Shown: one piece after another, positions 7,054-15,413 of the stretch | How the letters are laid out: every line of letters begins with the position of its first letter | How positions within the stretch are numbered: position 1 is the first letter of the stretch | NCBI GenBank assembly: GCA_030672545.1 | Contig: DAOVGF010000031.1 | Span: 1 to 42,232, forward strand | Length of the DNA: 42,232 nucleotides | Direction: 5' to 3' | Source of the DNA: Candidatus Aerophobota bacterium | Lineage (GTDB): Bacteria; Aerophobota; Aerophobia; Aerophobales; Aerophobaceae | Notes under the pieces: model-generated | What the model saw: only the letters and a program-made list of their open reading frames with translations | What the model was told of the DNA's origin: nothing | Databases searched by the model: none | Program-made: the position numbers and the translations under genes

Positions 7054-7974
7054 ATGAAAGACTTTAAATTTGACCCGGCCAGATTCATCCCTTTCCGGGA
7101 TAGCAAAATCTGTGCCAAAGTGAGAGCCATCAAAAAGGAAGATATTACCAAGCATCCCAACCCTGATTTCAAGATCAGGGTAATTGAGGAACCCCCCCGT
7201 TTTTACTTCGAGTTTGCTCTGGATATTCTCACCCGAATCCAGCGCTCACTAAAAGAGAAAAAGAATCTGGTTTTAATTCTTCCCGTTGGTCCCACGCCAC
7301 AGTTTCAGATACTTGCCCGTCTCATTAATGAGCTTAAAATCTCCTGTCACCATGTGCACACTTTTAATATGGATGAATATGCTGATGAAAATGAGAGAAC
7401 GGCCCCGGTAAGCTGGGAAGGGTCCTTTCAAAAATCAATATGGGACAACTTTTTCAATTTAATAGATAAAGGACTGCGGCCTCCCACAAAGCAAATTCAT
7501 TTTCCGACAACTGAGAATATAAATGACTACGGGAAGATGATAGAAGATACTGGTGGAGCAGATGTTTGTTATGGAGGTATAGGGTGGTGTGGTCATATTG
7601 CCTTCTGGGAGGCTCATCTGGGATTTGAATTTGGAGAGGATCTGGAAGCCTACAAAAAAGCCGGTCCAAGAATTGTGGAACTACATCCTATAACTATAAT
7701 GCAAAATGCCCTTCATTCCTTTAGTGGTGATTGGTCCTGGGTACCACCCCGGGCAGCAACTATAGGACCAGCTCAAATTATGGGAGCAAGAAACAGAAGT
7801 TTTTGGCTGGACGGGTATCTTGGAGGAGGGGTATCCTGGCAGAGGTTTATTGCTCGATTGGTTGCTTATGGTCCGGTAAACACTTTAGTTCCTGGATCAA
7901 TCCTGCAGACGGTTCCTACTACCTATACTATTCTGGGAGGAGTGGCCGAAAACTGTCAAATAAATATGAAATAA
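7054..7974 (+). CDS. Divergent glucosamine-6-phosphate deaminase-like (NagB-fold) protein
   Basis: The 306-residue protein has the NagB/6-phosphogluconolactonase fold: a phosphate loop LPVGPTP (76-82), FNMDEYADE (104-112) matching the NagB DEY region, and GGIGWCGHIAFWEA (174-187). E. coli NagB has an Asp-x-His...Glu triad in GxxDGHIAFNE. Here the aspartate is replaced by Cys179, while His181 and Glu186 are kept and Asp107 matches Asp72. The protein is about 40 residues longer than usual at the N-terminus. It may therefore be an isomerase or deaminase with a different substrate, or have lost classical activity. AAGGAGG precedes the ATG. The gene stands alone, with two palindromes upstream, and converges on the M23 peptidase gene 16 bases on. 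Confidence 0.8.
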   Translation: MKDFKFDPARFIPFRDSKICAKVRAIKKEDITKHPNPDFKIRVIEEPPRFYFEFALDILTRIQRSLKEKKNLVLILPVGPTPQFQILARLINELKISCHHVHTFNMDEYADENERTAPVSWEGSFQKSIWDNFFNLIDKGLRPPTKQIHFPTTENINDYGKMIEDTGGADVCYGGIGWCGHIAFWEAHLGFEFGEDLEAYKKAGPRIVELHPITIMQNALHSFSGDWSWVPPRAATIGPAQIMGARNRSFWLDGYLGGGVSWQRFIARLVAYGPVNTLVPGSILQTVPTTYTILGGVAENCQINMK

Positions 7975-7990
7975 GGAAAAATAAGTAATT

Positions 7991-9391
7991 TCAATAGATA
8001 ATGGAACGATCCATATTTTCAGGTATATGGGGTTTTCCTTCTGAGAAAAGATGAACTCCCGGAGGATAATTTTTTAAAGTATCGAGATGAGCTAAATATT
8101 TCTCGCTAACCTGTTTGAACTCCTCAAGATAGGCTGATTTTACCGGCTCGGCCCGGGGGAGCTTCATTTTGAGGAAATTGACAAAACGGCCGTTGGCGAC
8201 CACTCTAAAGTCGAGGTGGGGTCCGGTGGAAAGACCGCTTGATCCCACATAACCAATCACCTGTCCTTGTTTCACCTTAACACCTCTCTTTATTCCTCGA
8301 GCATACCGGGAAAGATGACCGTAGGTGGTAATGATACTACCGGGATGCTTTATCTTGACAAATCTTCCGTAACCACCCTTCCAACCCGCGAAAATCACTT
8401 CTCCCTCACCTATAGCCGAAACCGGAGTTCCGATTGGGGCAGCATAATCTATCCCCAGATGGGGACGATATATTTTGAGAATAGGATGGAACCTATGCCA
8501 GGAAAAATATGAGCTGATACGGCGGTAGTGAAGGGGGGATCGGAGAAAAGAGAGCCGCAATGACTCTCCCGGGGGGGTGTAGTAATCTGAATGACTTTCT
8601 TCATCGCGAAAGAAAATACCAGTATAATTATGTCCGGAATTAATGTAACGAGCGGCTAAAATTCTTCCCTCCAAAATAATCTTTCCTTCCGGAGAAAGAA
8701 AATATTCCCAGATAAACTCCAGTACGTCCCCCTTCCTGGGATCGGTAAGAAAATCAATCTGCCAGGCAAAAATATCAGCAAAACGGTTTACCAACTCGGG
8801 AGAAAGTTTGGCCGCTCGCATGGACTCGTAAACAGAGGATTGAACAACCAGTTGAGTCCCGGCCAGAACTCGCCGGCGGGGTACTTCTTCTTTCCGAGCG
8901 GAGAAGTTTCCCTCCTCGGACTCCTCCACCAAAAAGTATTCCAGGGAGTTGGGAACATACTTGAAGATGAGACTACCTTGGGGACTTCTTTTGACTTCAA
9001 TTAGGTCACCCGGTCTGCACCTCTTCGGGTTAAAGAGACGACTCAAAGCCTTGACTATATGGTAGGTCTTATCCGGGGAAACTCCGGCCGAAAGAAGAAT
9101 CTCGTAGATGGTATCCGAACGACGGAGAGTGGTAGAAAGCACCAGGGGGAAATCTTTTTCGGAAATACTCTTCTCCTGATCCTTCTTATCAGGAACTTGA
9201 CTCTCGGGTAAAGAGGATTCCTGACCGACTGGAGAATCTGACTCGCTTGACCCTGAGATTTTACTATCTTTCCCCGGAAGAACTAAGTCCGGCTGAATTA
9301 TACGAAACCCAAGATAAATAACCGACAAAACGCAACAGGCCGAAAGAATTATGATGGTCAATCTCATTTTTTTGCTGGTAAAGAATTTCAT
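7991..9391 (-). CDS. M23 family peptidoglycan endopeptidase (MepM-like)
   Basis: This is a 466-residue membrane-anchored wall hydrolase. One hydrophobic segment (residues 11-33) acts as a signal anchor, followed by a Ser/Asp/Glu-rich linker (41-80), an OapA/LysM-like region with a second domain (about 85-280), and a C-terminal M23 domain (about 295-410). Zinc-site residues are His311 and Asp315 in HLGIDYA and His359 in YGHL. The usual HxH is HLD here (His392, Asp394), so an aspartate takes the place of the second zinc histidine. The domain order matches MepM/YebA of diderms, which cut peptide cross-links to allow wall growth. It is the last gene of a three-gene unit that diverges from PBP1A, so one enzyme opens and the other builds peptidoglycan. 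Confidence 0.85.
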   Translation of the reverse strand: MKFFTSKKMRLTIIILSACCVLSVIYLGFRIIQPDLVLPGKDSKISGSSESDSPVGQESSLPESQVPDKKDQEKSISEKDFPLVLSTTLRRSDTIYEILLSAGVSPDKTYHIVKALSRLFNPKRCRPGDLIEVKRSPQGSLIFKYVPNSLEYFLVEESEEGNFSARKEEVPRRRVLAGTQLVVQSSVYESMRAAKLSPELVNRFADIFAWQIDFLTDPRKGDVLEFIWEYFLSPEGKIILEGRILAARYINSGHNYTGIFFRDEESHSDYYTPPGESLRLSFLRSPLHYRRISSYFSWHRFHPILKIYRPHLGIDYAAPIGTPVSAIGEGEVIFAGWKGGYGRFVKIKHPGSIITTYGHLSRYARGIKRGVKVKQGQVIGYVGSSGLSTGPHLDFRVVANGRFVNFLKMKLPRAEPVKSAYLEEFKQVSEKYLAHLDTLKNYPPGVHLFSEGKPHIPENMDRSIIY

Positions 9392-9416
9392 TTTCCGCTC
9401 GCTTCACTTGGTAATA

Positions 9417-10265
9417 TCAGATTAATCTCTCTCTCAATCTTTCCTGGAAAGGACTGTAGGGACATCCTTTTTGATAATAACAAGGTAAAATAATTTTCTT
9501 TATTCTCTCTTTGAGACCGAGCTTGGGAAAAAGAACTTGAGTTTCAGCCACCAAAGTCCGCACTTCAGCAACGGCCTCATCAAAATTCAGATATTTTCCC
9601 TCTTTTCTCTTCCGCAGTCGAAGCTGTTCAGTAAGATAAAGGTAAATATCCGCCGCCGTGGCATTTCTGAATATTGAAGTAAGATCTTCCCGTCTTATTC
9701 TCTCCACCAGGGGCCGATAAATATTGCTGAACCAGTCCCGGGCCGCCTGAGAAAAAGAGAAATCTTTTCCCGTAATTCGGGCAAGGAAATTACGATGTTC
9801 CTTGATTTGCCTGATAAGGCGGTCATAGCCATCTTTTCGAGTGAGAATGACTCCTTCAATATTAGTTCGGTACTCAAAGTCGAATCTTTTCCGATAAAGA
9901 AGGTTTTCCTGATTATCCGGAGGAGGCAGAAACTCGATAACATGAGCATCAATAAATCTTTGTCCCATCTCTTTAGCCACAGAAATACGATGATGTCCAT
10001 CAAGAACAAAATATTCATCCTTGATCTTGTAAAGTTCAATTAAGGGAAGGGGACCACCTTGCTCAAAAAGTTTCTTGATAGATTTCAGGCGCTCAATCTC
10101 CCCCAGACCTCTAAACTTAAAATCTTTATCCAGACATCTACCCACACTGCCGGTTATTCGGCTTAGGTCAACTGGATATATTCCCAAATCTATGCGGGAA
10201 ACCAGGTTCTTTTTCCGCCGCTCATGATCAAAACACTTCAAGATTTTCCGAGGCCGTAGCAGCAA
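9417..10265 (-). CDS. ParB-like nuclease-fold domain protein
   Basis: The 282-residue protein contains a ParB/sulfiredoxin-like core at about 65-110, with a substrate loop and YFVLDGHHRISVAKEMG (the DGHHR motif). Such domains bind nucleotides (CTP in ParB, ATP in sulfiredoxin); the function of this stand-alone type is unknown. The remaining 170 residues are helical and basic, with no helix-turn-helix of classical ParB, so chromosome partitioning is unlikely. The start is a TTG at 10263-10265. Its Shine-Dalgarno AAAGGAGC lies within the last codons of the upstream phosphoesterase gene, a layout typical of translational coupling. The two proteins are therefore likely made in matched amounts and may act together. 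Confidence 0.7.
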   Translation of the reverse strand: MLLRPRKILKCFDHERRKKNLVSRIDLGIYPVDLSRITGSVGRCLDKDFKFRGLGEIERLKSIKKLFEQGGPLPLIELYKIKDEYFVLDGHHRISVAKEMGQRFIDAHVIEFLPPPDNQENLLYRKRFDFEYRTNIEGVILTRKDGYDRLIRQIKEHRNFLARITGKDFSFSQAARDWFSNIYRPLVERIRREDLTSIFRNATAADIYLYLTEQLRLRKRKEGKYLNFDEAVAEVRTLVAETQVLFPKLGLKERIKKIILPCYYQKGCPYSPFQERLRERLI

Positions 10266-10268
10266 ATT

Positions 10269-10919
10269 TTAGCTCCTTTGGCTGGTAAGAAACTTTGTTT
10301 TTTCGGGGAGTTTTTCTACTTCAAAAATATAATAGCCGTTAATATTGATTACCCTGGTTTTTTCAATTAAGGTCTCCCGCTCCCGACTATACCCATATCT
10401 AAAATGAATATGACCGTGGAGAAAGAATCTGGGCTGATAACGAGAGATAAATTGACGAAAGACCTTAAAACCTTGATGACAGACGTCCTTGCCATCGTGA
10501 ACTCCCTGGGGAGGAGCGTGGGTGAGAACAATATCGGGAACCCCTTTAAAGAAAATTCTGGGCCTGAGCTTGAAAACCTTCCAGTTCATCTGGCCTTGAG
10601 TATATTCCACGCCTCTTCCTCCATACCACATTGATCCTTCCAGGCCCATTATTTTAATTCCTTGGTATTCAACAATTTTCCCATCTATATTCTCACAACC
10701 CAGAGGAGGTCTTTTCGTATAAATAATATCATGATTTCCTCGGACATAAAACAGACGTTTGTTGAGCATACTTACCAGGAAAGATAAAAAACGAGGTCTT
10801 AGATCTCCGCCGGAAAGAATCAAATCTATATCTGAAAAATTGGACTTATCGAAATAATCATAAAGGTATGGATTAATCTCATCTCCTATAGCTAAAATTT
10901 TTATCTTGTTATTCTCCAC
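10269..10919 (-). CDS. Calcineurin-like metallophosphoesterase
   Basis: The 216-residue protein shows the metal-site motifs of the superfamily: SGGDLRP (36-42), RGNHD (60-64), LTHAPPQG and HGHIH near the C-terminus. Motif I, usually DxH, is GDE here (residues 13-15). A bacterial subfamily with SDE/GDE followed by LYDYF is familiar to me, so this is not a lesion. Substrate is unknown; a nucleotide or phosphodiester is likely. It is the first gene of the unit leading to the ParB-like and M23 genes, with its own promoter. Confidence 0.85.
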   Translation of the reverse strand: MENNKIKILAIGDEINPYLYDYFDKSNFSDIDLILSGGDLRPRFLSFLVSMLNKRLFYVRGNHDIIYTKRPPLGCENIDGKIVEYQGIKIMGLEGSMWYGGRGVEYTQGQMNWKVFKLRPRIFFKGVPDIVLTHAPPQGVHDGKDVCHQGFKVFRQFISRYQPRFFLHGHIHFRYGYSRERETLIEKTRVININGYYIFEVEKLPEKTKFLTSQRS

Positions 10920-10936
10920 TTGGCCAACCTGGGTTA

Positions 10937-10965
10937 ATTATTATCCAAATTGGCTTTTCTGTCAA
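10937..10965 (-). promoter_or_regulatory. Promoter for phosphoesterase-ParB-like-M23 unit
   Basis: On the minus strand TTGACA (10960-10965), a 17-base spacer and AATAAT (10937-10942) form a near-consensus promoter 18 bases before the start codon. This would give a very short leader. It is back to back with the PBP1A promoter, with 35 bases between the two -35 boxes. Confidence 0.6.
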
Positions 10966-11000
10966 GAAAAAAGAGAACCGTCTCCTTTTCCCCCAGGAAG

Positions 11001-11028
11001 TTGACTTACCCCATTCTCTAAATATAAT
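11001..11028 (+). promoter_or_regulatory. Strong promoter for PBP1A
   Basis: TTGACT (11001-11006), a 16-base spacer and a perfect TATAAT (11023-11028) give a start near 11035 and a leader of about 110 bases. The leader contains CCTTGG and CCAAGG, which can pair as a six-base stem around 14 bases, but no recognised riboswitch. Confidence 0.7.
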
Positions 11029-11146
11029 AGCATATATGAAATGGGCCAGATGATGCCTGGACTCAAGCCAATGGGAAAACTGCTTACCTTGGCTCTTACT
11101 TTGTTACCAAGGAGATAGCTTTTCCCAGAAAAAGAAGGTTGTGTTT

Positions 11147-13210
11147 ATGATGAGAATAAGAACTTCTCTAACCTACGTCTTTCTTACCTGTCTGTTTATA
11201 ATCCTGGGAGTTAAGGGGGGTTACTATTTGCTCGATTTGTATGAACTTCCCCAAATCGAGCAAATAGGAGAGTATCAACCCAATCTAATTACCACCATGT
11301 ATTCCCAGGAGGGAGAAGTGATAGCTGAGTTTTTTCTGGAAAGAAGAGAAGTAGTTCTTCTTTCCCGGGTCCCCCCGGAGGTGCAACTTGCTTTTATTGC
11401 TGCCGAAGACCAGCGATTTTATCAGCACCGAGGGATTGACATAAGACGTATTGCTAAAGCTGCCTGGATTGACTTGATTACCTGGAGCCGGGCCCAGGGA
11501 GCCAGTACTATTACCCAACAATTAACCAGAAACCTGTTTCTTACCCAGGAAAAAACTCTCGAGCGGAAAATAAAGGAAGCCTTTTTGGCCCTCCAGATTG
11601 AGAGGAAATATAGCAAAGATGAAGTTTTGGAAATGTATCTCAACCAGATTTACTTTGGAAATGGTGTTTATGGAGTGGCCGAAGCAGCTTCATTTTATCT
11701 TAACAAAAAAGTAGAGAAGCTAAATATTGCTGAAGCAGCTTTCCTGGCGGCTATACCAAAAAATCCTTCCCTTTATTCCCCGGTGAGATACCCTGAAAAT
11801 ACTCACCAGAGAAAAAAATTCATTCTGAGAAAAATGTTTCAGCTTGGTTTTATTAGCCAGGAGAAATGGGAGCAGGCCAAGGATTTTACCATCAAGGTTA
11901 CTCCGGGAATGCCTAAAAAAGAGATCGGAAATATCTATCAGGCTCCTTATTTTGTGGAATGGATTCGCCAACAAATAAACGAGAAATATGGATATGATAG
12001 GCTTTGGCGAGGAGGACTCAAAATTTACACCACCCTAAACTTATCTATGCAGAGAGCCGCCGAGGAAGCTCTGATTGACTATTTGAAAGAAAAAAACTTT
12101 CAGGGAGCTCTAATAGCCACGGATCCCCATACCGGATATGTCAAGGCCCTGATAGGGGGTAGAAATTTTGAAGAAAGCCAGTTTAATCGGGCTACTCAGG
12201 CTCATCGTCAGACTGGCTCAGCTTTCAAAATTGTTACTTATACTGCGGCCATTGATACAGGTAAGTTCAACCCGGTAACTCCCTTTTACGATGGGCCAAT
12301 TGCTTTCCGCACTAAAAGACAAGGTGGGAGCAGTGGACAAATCGGTCTAAAGGGAAAATATTGGATTCCCTTAAACTACGAGAAACACTTCTGGGGAAAT
12401 GTGTTTCTTTGGGAAATGCTGGCTCACTCCATTAATGTTTCCTCGATCAGACTACTACAGAAAGTAGGCATAGGAACAACCATTGAGTACGCCCGTAAAT
12501 TGGGTATTGAAAGTCCCTTGAGTCGAGACCTCACTCTCACTCTGGGAACTTCAGGAGTAACTCTTCTGGAGATAGTCAGAGCTTACAGCACTATTGCTAA
12601 TTATGGGATAAGAACCAAACCTATTTTTGTTCAGCGCGTTGAAGACCGACAGGGAACTATCCTGGAGGAGAACTTCCCTCAAGCAAAAATAGTTTTGTCA
12701 CCTCAAAGTGCCTTTGTTATGATTGACCTTCTAAAGAAAGTTGTTGACAATGGTACCGGACGGAGAGTTCGCTGGATGGGATTTGAGAGACCCTGTTGCG
12801 GAAAAACAGGAACAGTAGGATGGCCAAAAGAACAAGAGACCAACAAGACTATTGACGCTTGGTTTATCGGATTCACTCCTGATCTGGTGGCAGGTGTTTG
12901 GATAGGCAAAGATGACGCTACTCCTCTGGGGGAACATATGACTGGAAGTAAGGCGGCTATCCCTCCCTGGGTAGAATTCATGAAAAAAGCTCTAAAAGAG
13001 AAACCGATAAAGGATTTTCCCTCACCTCGGGAAATTGTTTTTAGAGAGATAGATATTGAGACTGGCCTCTTGGCCACTCCTAAGTCTGAGGACACACTGT
13101 GGTTTGCCTTTCTCAAAGGAACCACTCCGGAAAAGTACCACAATTATCCGGAGAAAGAAGACACTTATACCAGAGAATTTAAACCTTATTTTCATCTATC
13201 CCTTCGTTAG
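11147..13210 (+). CDS. Penicillin-binding protein 1A, bifunctional transglycosylase/transpeptidase
   Basis: This class A penicillin-binding protein polymerises lipid II and cross-links peptidoglycan outside the inner membrane. One membrane anchor is at about 6-29. The glycosyltransferase domain has AAEDQRFYQHRGID with catalytic Glu87, then GASTITQQLTRN and ALQIERKYSK. The transpeptidase domain has nucleophile Ser358 in SAFK, SIN at 428-430 and KTG at 553-555. At 687 residues it is shorter than E. coli PBP1A. The long insert domains are absent and the C-terminus ends soon after the transpeptidase fold. I prefer the ATG at 11147, eight bases after AAAGAAGG; a GTG at 11141 is too close to it. 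It has its own promoter and faces away from the M23 unit. Confidence 0.92.
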   Translation: MMRIRTSLTYVFLTCLFIILGVKGGYYLLDLYELPQIEQIGEYQPNLITTMYSQEGEVIAEFFLERREVVLLSRVPPEVQLAFIAAEDQRFYQHRGIDIRRIAKAAWIDLITWSRAQGASTITQQLTRNLFLTQEKTLERKIKEAFLALQIERKYSKDEVLEMYLNQIYFGNGVYGVAEAASFYLNKKVEKLNIAEAAFLAAIPKNPSLYSPVRYPENTHQRKKFILRKMFQLGFISQEKWEQAKDFTIKVTPGMPKKEIGNIYQAPYFVEWIRQQINEKYGYDRLWRGGLKIYTTLNLSMQRAAEEALIDYLKEKNFQGALIATDPHTGYVKALIGGRNFEESQFNRATQAHRQTGSAFKIVTYTAAIDTGKFNPVTPFYDGPIAFRTKRQGGSSGQIGLKGKYWIPLNYEKHFWGNVFLWEMLAHSINVSSIRLLQKVGIGTTIEYARKLGIESPLSRDLTLTLGTSGVTLLEIVRAYSTIANYGIRTKPIFVQRVEDRQGTILEENFPQAKIVLSPQSAFVMIDLLKKVVDNGTGRRVRWMGFERPCCGKTGTVGWPKEQETNKTIDAWFIGFTPDLVAGVWIGKDDATPLGEHMTGSKAAIPPWVEFMKKALKEKPIKDFPSPREIVFREIDIETGLLATPKSEDTLWFAFLKGTTPEKYHNYPEKEDTYTREFKPYFHLSLR

Positions 13211-13258
13211 ACCAAATGTTAATAAGACTTATTCTTAGATGAAAGGGAGGTGAGATAA

Positions 13259-13408
13259 ATGTTCGGGATGGTACGGGATCCTGTCTGCAAGGTAAAAATC
13301 AAAAAAACCGAAGCCTCTGCTACCTCTGAATACCAGGGAAAGCTTTATTATTTTTGCTCGGAGAAATGCAGGGATAAATTTGATAAAGACCCGGACAATT
13401 ATCGGTAG
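13259..13408 (+). CDS. YHS-domain small metal-binding protein (49 residues)
   Basis: This short gene is easily missed. ATG at 13259-13261 follows GGGAGG by about eight bases and encodes a complete YHS domain: DPVC (residues 7-10), YQGKLYYFCSEKC (25-37) and DKDPDNY at the end. Cys10, Cys33 and Cys37 are the likely metal ligands. YHS domains occur fused to metal-transporting ATPases or as stand-alone proteins that may bind copper or other heavy metals; the role of the free form is uncertain. The usual GM after DPVC is KV here. It lies 48 bases after PBP1A and may be read from the same message. Confidence 0.8.
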   Translation: MFGMVRDPVCKVKIKKTEASATSEYQGKLYYFCSEKCRDKFDKDPDNYR

Positions 13409-13447
13409 GTCTCGTTTTTCTCCTGGTAACAAGGTGAGAGAACACTG

Positions 13448-13528
13448 GTGAAATTTTTGAGTCGAAGAGACACCAAAAGAAGAGGGTTATTTTTCAAATT
13501 TTTTGATTCAGGAAACCCGGGAGGCTAA
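13448..13528 (+). CDS. Possible 26-residue basic small ORF
   Basis: A GTG at 13448 with AAGGTGAG about nine bases upstream opens a 26-codon frame, rich in Lys/Arg then Phe, ending DSGNPGG. It sits between the YHS gene and the SAM-hydrolase-family gene in a 155-base gap. It could be a leader peptide or chance; I do not recognise it. Confidence 0.15.
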   Translation: MKFLSRRDTKRRGLFFKFFDSGNPGG

Positions 13529-13563
13529 ACCCTACTCTACCCTGGTAGCTCCAAAGAGTAAAG

Positions 13564-14337
13564 ATGAAAATAGTTACCTTAATCACTGATTTTCTATCCG
13601 ATTTGTATATCGGTCAGATAAAGGGAGTAATTCTATCAATCAACCCGGAAATTAACCTCATAGATATCAGTCACCGGGTGCAAAGTTATAATATACTGGA
13701 GGCAGCATTTCTGGTGTCCCAAGTCTATGCGGTTTTTCCCACAAATTCTCTTCATCTGGCCGTAGTTGATCCCACAGTAGGGAGTAGGCGCCGGGGGATA
13801 ATTGTCAAAACTGAGAAATATTATCTAGTTGGACCGGATAATGGGCTTTTTTCTTTAATTTTTACCAAAGAAAAACCTCTGAAGATCTATGAAATAAACC
13901 TAAAGAAATTTCCCGAAGCTAGTTTTACCTTCCAGGCCCGAGATATTTTTGCTCCGGTGGTGGGTTACCTTTCTTTGGGATACTTACCCGAGAAGTTTGG
14001 CCGAGAAATCAAAAAAATCCAGGGCTTAAAATTGAAGGAGGGTGTGGTCTTGTTCGTAGATGGATTTGGTAATATCATTACCAATGTCAAAAAGAAGTTT
14101 CGGTCTGGAGAAAAGTTAATAGTAGAGTATAGGGAAAGGAGAATCCAGGCCCAATTTGTGCGAACTTTTGCTCAAGGAAGAGATAACGAATTTATTGTTC
14201 TCACCGGGAGCTCCGGATTTCTTGAATTGGACAAAAATAAGGAATCAGCAGCCAAAGATTTGGGAATCAAAGTCGGAGACGAAATAACGATTAAGAGCGC
14301 TTCTGGAGAGAAATTTCCTCTAACTAAGGTAAAATAG
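13564..14337 (+). CDS. SAM hydroxide adenosyltransferase (DUF62) family protein with altered active site
   Basis: The 257-residue protein matches the family that splits S-adenosylmethionine with water into adenosine and methionine. It has ITDFLSDLYIGQIKG (7-21), VVDPTVGSRRR (67-77), VGPDNGLFS (89-97), the FxARDIFAP element (123-131) and the C-terminal DGFGNIITN region. The family's Asp-Arg-His set binds the hydroxide. Asp69 and Arg76 are in place, but the histidine expected in FHGRD is Gln124 (FQARD). The enzyme may be slower, altered or inactive. No strong ribosome-binding site precedes the ATG (AAAGAG only). It is followed after 47 bases by the Gfo/Idh/MocA gene. Confidence 0.82.
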   Translation: MKIVTLITDFLSDLYIGQIKGVILSINPEINLIDISHRVQSYNILEAAFLVSQVYAVFPTNSLHLAVVDPTVGSRRRGIIVKTEKYYLVGPDNGLFSLIFTKEKPLKIYEINLKKFPEASFTFQARDIFAPVVGYLSLGYLPEKFGREIKKIQGLKLKEGVVLFVDGFGNIITNVKKKFRSGEKLIVEYRERRIQAQFVRTFAQGRDNEFIVLTGSSGFLELDKNKESAAKDLGIKVGDEITIKSASGEKFPLTKVK

Positions 14338-14384
14338 TTTTTAAGAAAAACCTATAATCAAAAATTAACTGAGGAGAGGATAAA

Positions 14385-15380
14385 ATGACCCACTTGGAAA
14401 AGTTGAGGGTAGGAGTGGTGGGAGTAGGTTTTATTGGTGAGTTACACGCCAGAATTTTTTCTGAGATTCCTACGGCTGATTTGGTTGCCGTGGCCGACCC
14501 AGATAAAGAAAGAGCAAAAAAAATAGGGGAAAAATTCCAATGTCGGTATTATCAGGACTACTCAGAATTATTCAATGAAAAAGATATCCAGGCTGTTAGC
14601 ATTTGTGTTCCTGATCGCTATCACCTTGAACCAGCAATAGCTGCAGCCAAAGCCGGTAAAAACATTTTATTGGAAAAACCTATCGCCAGAACAGTAGAAG
14701 ATGCAGAAAAAATCAGAAAAGCTGCTGAAGATAACGGCGTAAGATTGATGGTCGCTCACCTACTTCGATTTGATCCCAGGTATGTACAGCTTCATGACAG
14801 AATTCAAAGAGGGGATTTAGGAGAAATCATCCATATTAGAGCGAAGCGACAAAATCCTAAATCTATTCAGGATCGCCTGCAAGGACGGACATCTATGCTT
14901 TATTATGTTGGCGTACATGACATAGATTTAGTTCTTTGGTATACCAATAGTGAAGTTGAGGAAATCTATGCCAAGAAAGTTTCCAAGATGTATAAGGAAG
15001 ATTGTATATTTGTTCTTTTCAGTTTGAAAAATGGTGTAGTGGGTAGTCTGGAATTCAGTTGGTCTCTTCCAGAAAGTTACCCGTCCGGGATTTGGAGTGA
15101 GGTGGAGATAGTGGGAACAAAGGGAGCGGGTCACATAGACATCTGCGATCAGGGACTCGTTCTATGTACAAATGGATTTAATTTTCCCGATACTCTCCAT
15201 TGGCCAGAGTATAACGGAAAGATATTTGGTGATCTTAGAGACGAGCTGATGCATTTTGTAGAAGCAATTACTAATCATAAAGAGCTATTAATGCCCACCG
15301 AGGATTCAATCAAAGCGGTGGAATTTATTGAAGCTTGCCTGAAATCCATAGAAAAAGGTACTCCGATTAAGTTAGGTTAA
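14385..15380 (+). CDS. Gfo/Idh/MocA family oxidoreductase
   Basis: The 331-residue NAD(P)-dependent dehydrogenase has an N-terminal Rossmann domain (VGVVGVGFIGELHA, 9-22; VPDRYH; EKPIART with the family Lys98) and the C-terminal alpha/beta substrate domain. Family members oxidise or reduce one hydroxyl of a sugar, inositol or amino-sugar. The exact substrate is not readable from the sequence. GAGGAGAGG precedes the ATG. A bare TATAAT lies at 14353-14358 without a matching -35 box. With the MlrC, DegT and amidohydrolase genes nearby it probably belongs to a carbohydrate pathway. Confidence 0.87.
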   Translation: MTHLEKLRVGVVGVGFIGELHARIFSEIPTADLVAVADPDKERAKKIGEKFQCRYYQDYSELFNEKDIQAVSICVPDRYHLEPAIAAAKAGKNILLEKPIARTVEDAEKIRKAAEDNGVRLMVAHLLRFDPRYVQLHDRIQRGDLGEIIHIRAKRQNPKSIQDRLQGRTSMLYYVGVHDIDLVLWYTNSEVEEIYAKKVSKMYKEDCIFVLFSLKNGVVGSLEFSWSLPESYPSGIWSEVEIVGTKGAGHIDICDQGLVLCTNGFNFPDTLHWPEYNGKIFGDLRDELMHFVEAITNHKELLMPTEDSIKAVEFIEACLKSIEKGTPIKLG

Positions 15381-15413
15381 GATCTAAGGCTGGTTAATAG
15401 TTTCTGACCGGAA

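Noticed and set aside
10269..10919. Missing DxH in motif I of the metallophosphoesterase as a sign of inactivity
   Set aside because: A known bacterial subfamily has SDE/GDE at this position with all other motifs intact.
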